From Piliocolobus tephrosceles (Eukaryota > Chordata > Mammalia > Primates > Cercopithecidae), in assembly GCF_002776525.5 (NCBI RefSeq), contig NC_045436.1:46531552-46595551 (forward strand): 64,000 nucleotides of DNA, written 5' to 3'. The position numbers and the translations under genes were made by a program. The notes under the pieces were generated by a model. It did no database searches and was not told the DNA's origin. It worked only from the letters and a program-made list of their open reading frames with translations. Positions 50,887-64,000 of this stretch are shown here, piece after piece. How positions within the stretch are numbered: the stretch's first letter is position 1; each line of letters opens with the position of its first letter.

Positions 50887-52664
50887 TTTTTTTTTTTATT
50901 TTTTCATAGAAGAAATTATTTCATTCCACTTGAGGAAAGTAAAGGATACATTCATTCTTTGCCTGGAGAAAGTGATTTTCCCCATGGGACTCCAGGCCCT
51001 GCCTGGCGAAGTTCTGGTGGCAGATGTTAGAGGAAGCTGTGGCCCTCAGTGGCACAGAGAGCACAGATATTTGGCTGGAAAAGCACTTGTATGATTAACA
51101 CATTTCCTGTAGCAAAAGTTCAGAAGTTCTTTTTATCCTGAAGATCACTCTGGTGTCTAAGAAAACATTTATCATTGAAGATAATTTGAATTTGCTAATT
51201 GAGCCCTAGGCCAATTGCTTTTTTCACACAACTGAGATGAGAGAAATTGGAAGCCAATCTCAAGTACTCCTTGGCCACACTCCCATCCTCGTACATGGTG
51301 AGATCTTTTAAAATTCTCTCCAGGCCTGTGTGTCAAAGGCCATAACTATCCCTAAGCCCAGCATTTGTGCAGTGGTTTTTCCTCCTGTCCATACCCCTAG
51401 GAGGCTGGGCCACCAGCCACCTCCACCCCTCCCCATCCCTCTGTGCTACAGGCCACTGACTCCAAGGCAGCAGCAGGCTCCCTCCTCCAGCCCATCCACA
51501 GCACTGCTGTTGCCTTTGCAGGGAGGAGGACCAGGTAAACTGCAGGCCTCTTCCCTCAGGTATCAGGCCCCATGTTTTGATGGCCTTTCGATGGCAAGGG
51601 TCACCTCTAGTCCCTCCATGAAGCATTTGGTCCTTTAACATTACGAGCTACAGTGTATATAGAGTGTTATTTTAGGGACACACTCTCGTGCTGTGACACT
51701 ACAGTTCCTGAGAACTGAGTTAAGGAAGCAGCAGGGAACACCCTGTGCCAAATAGTACAGGAGCTGCTACTCTCAGCAGCGCTGGCCTGGCGACTGCGCA
51801 GCTTCAGATAGATATCCATGCTGGCGCCTCAGCAACAGGCACCTATCCTCCTCTGCAGATGCTGGTCAGCAAGTGCTCCTTCCAAGGAGGCCTCCTGGGA
51901 GAATCTAGGGAGCCTCTGCGGAACTGGGAAACGGCCCTGTGTGCGAATGCTCGGCTTGAGACATGCCTGAGTGTCAGACTAAACAGCTCTAAAAGGACAG
52001 GGGCAGAACTGCCCTTTATTCAATAGTGCACAGTTTGGACTTGGGGCTTTTTCAATTCTAGAAGTGGGATTGCCTCAAAAAGACTAACTGATGAGGCAAA
52101 TATGAAGTAGGGCTTGTTGCAGTTGTAATTTGTCACTCTCTAAAACAGGGATCACATGCCAAGGCTATTCCACAGCACCTTTGCCAGGGAGACACAGAAC
52201 AACCCTTCTCAGAGCCAGTCCCTGCTCCCCAGTGAGTAGGGAAACTGCAACAACCAGGCGACCCACACCAATCACAGGGGCTCCCACACTACAGGTCCCT
52301 TGGCCGAGGCCATTCCTTTCTCTCCAAGCATATCCACCTTGGGGACCCACACAGTGCTGCTGTGAAGACATGGCCAGTCCACTAAATGTCTACAAGAAAT
52401 AACCATCTGTCACATGTAAATGCCTTGCTGCTGATCCTCTCTGGATAGAAGAGGCTAAGGGTGCTGGTGTTTTTGATCCTGGAGGCTTGGGTTGGGTGAG
52501 GCCATTCCTTAGGGTCACTGTAATTGAGAACACTGTGGTGACTTCTAAAACGTGTCCATCCTTCCCACGACATAAAATGTAGCACCTCTAGGATGTGGCC
52601 AGTGACAGCTGACGCACTTCAAGAGCCAATTGCAAAAGCTGGGCCGGTTCTTTAAAAACAAAGC
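50887..52664 (-). pseudogene. Probable 3'UTR part of the LYSMD4 retrocopy
   Basis: Lies directly downstream of the LYSMD4-derived stop codon on the minus strand. It is richer in GC than the neighbourhood and ends at 50887-50905 in a T-run that would be the retrocopy A-tail (A6-T-A12 on the minus strand, containing AATAAA). No repeat is recognised within it. Open frames of 102 codons on both strands at 51330-51641 are chance. That this is LYSMD4 3'UTR is inference from position, composition and tail. Confidence 0.5.
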
Positions 52665-54075
<1,411 letters not shown>

Positions 54076-54696
54076 AGAACTCCTTGAGACGCCATGGTTT
54101 GTGATTCGTTGGTTGCGTTGATTATTTCTCTTGTTTTCTCAATTCCCCATACCACACAAGAACTATTTTATGTGTGTTTGTATCTTAATATTAACTGTGC
54201 CATTTACCATTGCTGCTTTATGTGTTTAGGTTTGTTGATTAAATGTTCAAAAAATTTCTGTGTGCTGCCCAACTTGATCTTGCAAGTGATTACTGGTAGG
54301 TAGTGAAAGTCTGACTGTATCACTTTTAAGTCCTTTTCACATATGTAAGAGAAGTCTACACAATTATTCCTCGTTAATATAAAGTTAGAAATATTAAGAA
54401 TTCTCATATTTGAAGATAACATAAATAAAGTACAATTTAGAGAACTAAACTTGTAAGTTCACTTAGGAACTACTATCAGTGACCTTCACTATCACACCAT
54501 TTGGTGTGGAAGTTAAATTGCTACCTTAGAGTCAAAAAATTTCCTTGATTAGAATGCATCTGCTGGAATACAACTCAGTGTCTTTGGGCCAACAGCACAC
54601 TGTAGAATGAATAAAGTAAAGGCAAATGTAAATTCAGGGTAACAACATCAGCCATATGAGCACAAAATATTATGGTGAAACTCAAGTAAGAAAATA
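54076..54696. other. Unassigned sequence
   Basis: AT-rich, nothing recognised. Confidence 0.5.
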
Positions 54697-54955
54697 GGCC
54701 GGGCGTGGTGGCTCATGCCTATAATCCCAGCACTTTGGGAGGCCGAGGTGGGAGGAGCACTGTCTCTACAAAAACTACAAAAATTAGCTGGCTGTGGAGG
54801 TGTGTGCCTGAAATTCCAGCTACTCAGGAGGCTGAGGCATGAGAATGACTTGAACCCAGGAGGTGGAGAGGTTGCAGTGAGCCGAGATCTCGCCACTGCA
54901 CTCCAGCCTGGGTGATGGAGTGAGACTCTGTCTCAAAAAAAAAAAAAAAAAAAAA
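54697..54955 (+). mobile_element. AluS with an internal deletion
   Basis: ggccgggcgtggtggctcat to an A21 tail. About 45-50 bp between ggtgggaggagc and actgtctctac are missing, spanning the left-monomer segment with ggatcacctgaggtcagg. Confidence 0.93.
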
Positions 54956-55549
54956 GTGTGTGAAAGTATTTTGCAAACACAATGCATGTAAGTCTTGATA
55001 AACAGGGGTGATGGAAGATATTTCTCACGGCCTATAGGCAACTCAGAGGCATTTTCTTTCTTCTAGAATCTTTCCTGTTTAGTGGAAATTGTATGCCCGG
55101 AAACAAAATTTTTAGAATCCTGGCCAGCAGAATTCTGGGTTAGATTCTATCATTGAGAAGTGTCTGTATGTTATTTGAAAGACTGAAGACTGCTTCAGCA
55201 GCAGTGGATAGATTCATGAGGAGCAATCTGAGACAGGCCTTTTTGTAGAGGTCTCTGGGCATTTACTTGAATATCACCTACCATGGAGCAAGAGCACCTA
55301 TGTTCATTGCCAGCTATATCTTGCAATGCTTGTAACCATTGAAGTTTCTGAAAGCCACTGGTGACCCCGAGAGTTAGTGCTGGCTTTTTCTGACCTTCAT
55401 TCCACCAGTCCTTCCACTGATTTTGTAATCATCGAAGTTACCGGATGTAGCATCCTATTGCTTGAAACAGGTAAAATGAATTTTGCTTTTCTGAATGAAT
55501 CCTGGCTGATTTGGGAAATAAGTTTTACAATCAAATACATGACTATTTA
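54956..55549. other. Unassigned sequence
   Basis: No repeat or gene recognised. The 97-codon frame at 55377-55670 overlaps the L1 end and is chance. Confidence 0.45.
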
Positions 55550-58612
<3,063 letters not shown>

Positions 58613-60523
58613 AGGTTGTATCTTCCAAAGAATGTATCCAATAAAAAGCCATTTAATCACATTCTCTCAGGCTCTGTTTCAAATTATAATGCCCACAAAC
58701 ACCTATCTATCTTCTGTCTTCCAACATCACCATATCAGCATAAGGCAGGCAAAATGAAGTTGACCCACAGTCAGGCTTTATTAATATGATCTAGTTACTG
58801 TTTCTTCCTTTCTAAGGGTAACTGTCTCCCCCTTTGTACCTGGGGTGACTGACAATGAAAACATCAAATTATAACATTTTATTTTATATTTGGGAAATTG
58901 GGAGAGTATTTGGGATATTTTACATTTGTCTACTTGAGAATAGACAAAGTGGCTAGCACTCAAAAATTCTTATGACGTTGTGAAAGTATCATCAATTTAA
59001 TTTTTCTCCTGTTAATTTTAACATGTTTATTATATCTAGGACTATTTCTATTGATTTCTTTTTTCTCCTGGTTATGAGCCAAATTACATCTAGTAATTTT
59101 TTACTGTATGCTACACGTTATAAAAATCATGTTGAGAGTCTAAATTATGTTGTTTTTCTTTACAAAGTGTCAATTTTTATTTTGGCAGAAAGTTGATTTA
59201 TAGATTTGGTGATTCTTTTGAGTGATTGTTTTCAGCTTTGTTTGTGTGGGTCTGCAGAGGCCCTGCATTGTGACTAAGATATGCCTATTCCTAAGTTATG
59301 GCTTTTCTGATGTCACATAAAAAATAGGTTTAAAAGATATCGAATGCTTAGAAAGCTACATGAAGTCTATGAGTGGTCAGAATCCCAGCATTGTATGATC
59401 TCTAGAATCTTTATTCAGCTTAAAGACTTCCAGTAGTTGAACCCCATCAGGCCTTGCAGAATTCCACCCTGTGCATACACAACTAAGGATCTGACCAAAG
59501 ACTCAAGATAACTTATAATATATTTATGTGTTTCCTTCTTTGCATAATCTCTTCCTCTCTGGCACCCTGTTTAGCCAATTCTTACTGTTTCAGCAATCCT
59601 TAACTCTAATATTAATATTATACATTCAGCAAGACTGATTCAGGTTATACCTCTATCTGAGGCAGTTTGAAAGTGTGAATAGAACAAAAACAGGAGTAAA
59701 AGTAGAACTTGTGTTATGTGTTTTTCTTCTCCCAAAGATCACTGTCCCATGCTTTCTTTTGTCTAATGCTTGAAAACATCCACCTCATATATTTGCTCTG
59801 CTTTGTTGCTATTTACTGCAGGTAGGTAAACCTGATACCTGTTAACCTATTATGGCTGAATTTCCAGATAACTTCCGGAAGTAAATCATAACTTTACCTT
59901 GTGCCATTCTCATGTGTAAATGTGATACAAGGAAGCTCTGTATCTTGTTAATAGCATGGAGATGAATCTAAAATCTGATAGATATCAAGATCAAAAGAAA
60001 TTGAGCCCAAAATACTAGATCAAGCCAACCTTGATGAACACCCTATTTCTGAATTTCTAGTTATAGGGCAATATAAATGTTTCCATTGTTAAATTCAATT
60101 TGAATTACATTTTCTGTTACTTGTAGGCAAATAATTTTAATTGATATAAGCCCACACATACATTTTTCAAATTATAAGTTAAATCATATTCTAATGAACT
60201 GTGAAAAATATTCAGATTACTTTTCATACTGAGTTTTTAATGTGTCAAACATTATATGAAATAAATGCTCCATTGGTTGGGGCTGAATACAATAGAGACT
60301 TTTCATAAAGTCACATTTATACTAATTAAATCCTCAATGCTCAACATTACACAAATATTTACATAACACTCTGCTAAACAATGACAAAAATAAAAAAAAA
60401 AGCATGAGTTTGTGTCTGTGAGCACTTACATATATGTATATATATGTCTAGAGAAAGTTCTATAAAGACTAAAAGAAAATGCCAAAATAAGTTACTATGG
60501 GTGGTAGGATTACAGGCTCTTTT
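58613..60523. other. Mostly unassigned; possible old L1M 3'UTR at 59030-59500
   Basis: ttttctcctggttatgagcc, then ttttttactgtatgctacac and a cttttgagtgattg phrase recall an L1M 3'UTR. The resemblance is weak. The remainder is unassigned. Confidence 0.3.
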
Positions 60524-60622
60524 TACTTTTTCTAAAGTAAAAGTAAAATGTACTTTTTCTAAAGTAAAAGTAAAATTTACTTTTAAAATTTATTAGTAAA
60601 AGTAAAATTTACTAATAATTTA
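60524..60622 (+). repeat. 27-bp tandem repeat with inverted symmetry
   Basis: Two units at 60524-60550 and 60551-60577 (start tactttttctaaag, 26/27 identical), then a longer diverged one. Taaaagtaaa and tttactttt alternate, so hairpins are possible. Confidence 0.85.
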
Positions 60623-60639
60623 CTATACCGTTTGAATTT

Positions 60640-60830
60640 TTAGAAAAACCTTATGCTTATAATATACTATGTTTCCAGCACTGTGATAAATGACACATAT
60701 TAATTTTCTCTTTAATTTTCACAACAAAAGATAGGATTATATTATTCTCAATTTACTGATGAGGAAATTGAAGCTTTTATTTTAAGTAAATTGTTCAAGA
60801 TGAAACAATGAAGGAGGTATTACATTTGTA
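60640..60830 (+). repeat. MIR-like SINE
   Basis: ttttcacaacaaaagatagg, then a tactgatgaggaaattgaag phrase and aagtaaattgttcaagatg, in MIR core order. Confidence 0.6.
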
Positions 60831-60872
60831 ATTAAAAATAGCAAGAAAGTTAATTCTTAAAAAAGATAATGA

Positions 60873-63634
<2,762 letters not shown>

Positions 63635-64000
63635 TGATATAGCTTGGATATGTGTCCCCTCCAAATCTCATGTTGAAATTTATCCTCAGTGTTGGAGGTG
63701 GGGTCTGGTGGGATGTGTTTGGGTCATGGAGGTGGATCCCTCGTGAGTGGGCTGGTGCCGTCCCAGTGGTAATAAGTGAGTTCTTGCTCTATTAGCTGAC
63801 ACGAGAGCTGATTCTTTAAGAGCATGACACCCCTCTCCTCTTGCTCCTGCTATCGTCATGTGACATGCTGACTCCTATTCCCCTTCCATCGTAATTTGAA
63901 GCTTTCTGATGTCCTCACAAGAAGCAAATGCTGGTGTCATGCTTCTTGTATAGCCCTGCTGAACTATGAGCTAAATAAACCTTTTTTCCTTATAAGTTAT
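63635..64000 (+). mobile_element. MaLR LTR (MST/MLT1-like), cut by right window edge
   Basis: tgatatagcttggatatgtg, ccaaatctcatgttgaaatt, gttggaggtggggtctggtg, gggtcatggaggtggatccc and gagctaaataaacc in the order of a MaLR LTR. It contains an AATAAA at 63975-63980. The end and its target duplication lie beyond the window. Confidence 0.9.

Noticed and set aside
51330..51641. Opposite-strand open frames of 102 codons as small genes
   Set aside because: They mirror each other over a GC-rich stretch that is best explained as 3'UTR of the LYSMD4 retrocopy. No domain or start context supports them.

Overview
The window is primate, most likely human, nuclear DNA. It carries full-dimer Alu copies (including AluY-like ones), young L1PA/L1PB-type LINEs, MaLR LTRs of the THE1/MST/MLT1 series, MER20, a half MADE1, L2 and MIR. 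I see no host protein-coding exon with intact frame and no tRNA, rRNA or CRISPR array. The long open frames are L1 ORF1/ORF2 remnants, shadows of repeats, or chance. The one gene-like unit is a dead intronless copy of LYSMD4 on the minus strand.

Layout. 1-3304: an L1PA element cut by the left edge, with an open ORF1 C-terminal half and an ORF2 that has lost its reverse-transcriptase core to an internal deletion. 3305-8932: a T-run, then a minus-strand class I endogenous retroviral (ERV1) unit whose LTR is followed by a recognisable tRNA-Arg-type primer site. A second LTR is nested in that LTR and an AluY sits in the internal region. 8999-20940: MER20, then mostly old sequence with L2, MIR and MLT1 pieces and one AluJ. 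20945-26520: two old L1s, the first carrying an MLT1 LTR and the second carrying a THE1-type solo LTR with a 5-bp target duplication and a further LTR-like block. 26597-34640: a MaLR LTR, a nearly full-length but heavily mutated L1 (5'UTR to tail), then two more L1 3' pieces.

35441-45425: a minus L1 with an odd C-rich end, an ancient minus L1 with an Alu, an L1 with a textbook 5' inversion and perfect 14-bp target duplications, a three-copy 41-bp minisatellite, two Alus, and an L1 with a 5'-truncated Alu. 46671-50530: Alu fragments, a MIR split by an Alu, and purine- or pyrimidine-rich tracts. 50887-53990: the LYSMD4 retrocopy, itself hit by an Alu. 54030-58612: half a MADE1, two Alus and a 3-kb minus L1. 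58613-64000: mostly unassigned sequence with one Alu, a MIR and a MaLR LTR running off the right edge.

The main theme beyond ordinary annotation is small-scale templated sequence. A 46-bp segment is copied in direct orientation 1.78 kb away into an old L1. A 47-bp segment is copied in inverted orientation 1.6 kb away, exactly at the broken end of a tail-less Alu. Two near-perfect palindromes (21934-21972 and 53225-53257) and a 19-bp-stem hairpin (10534-10586) look like fold-back or template-switch products. These are my best candidates for something worth pursuing. I could not run searches, so family names come from pattern recognition and boundaries are approximate unless a target-site duplication is given.
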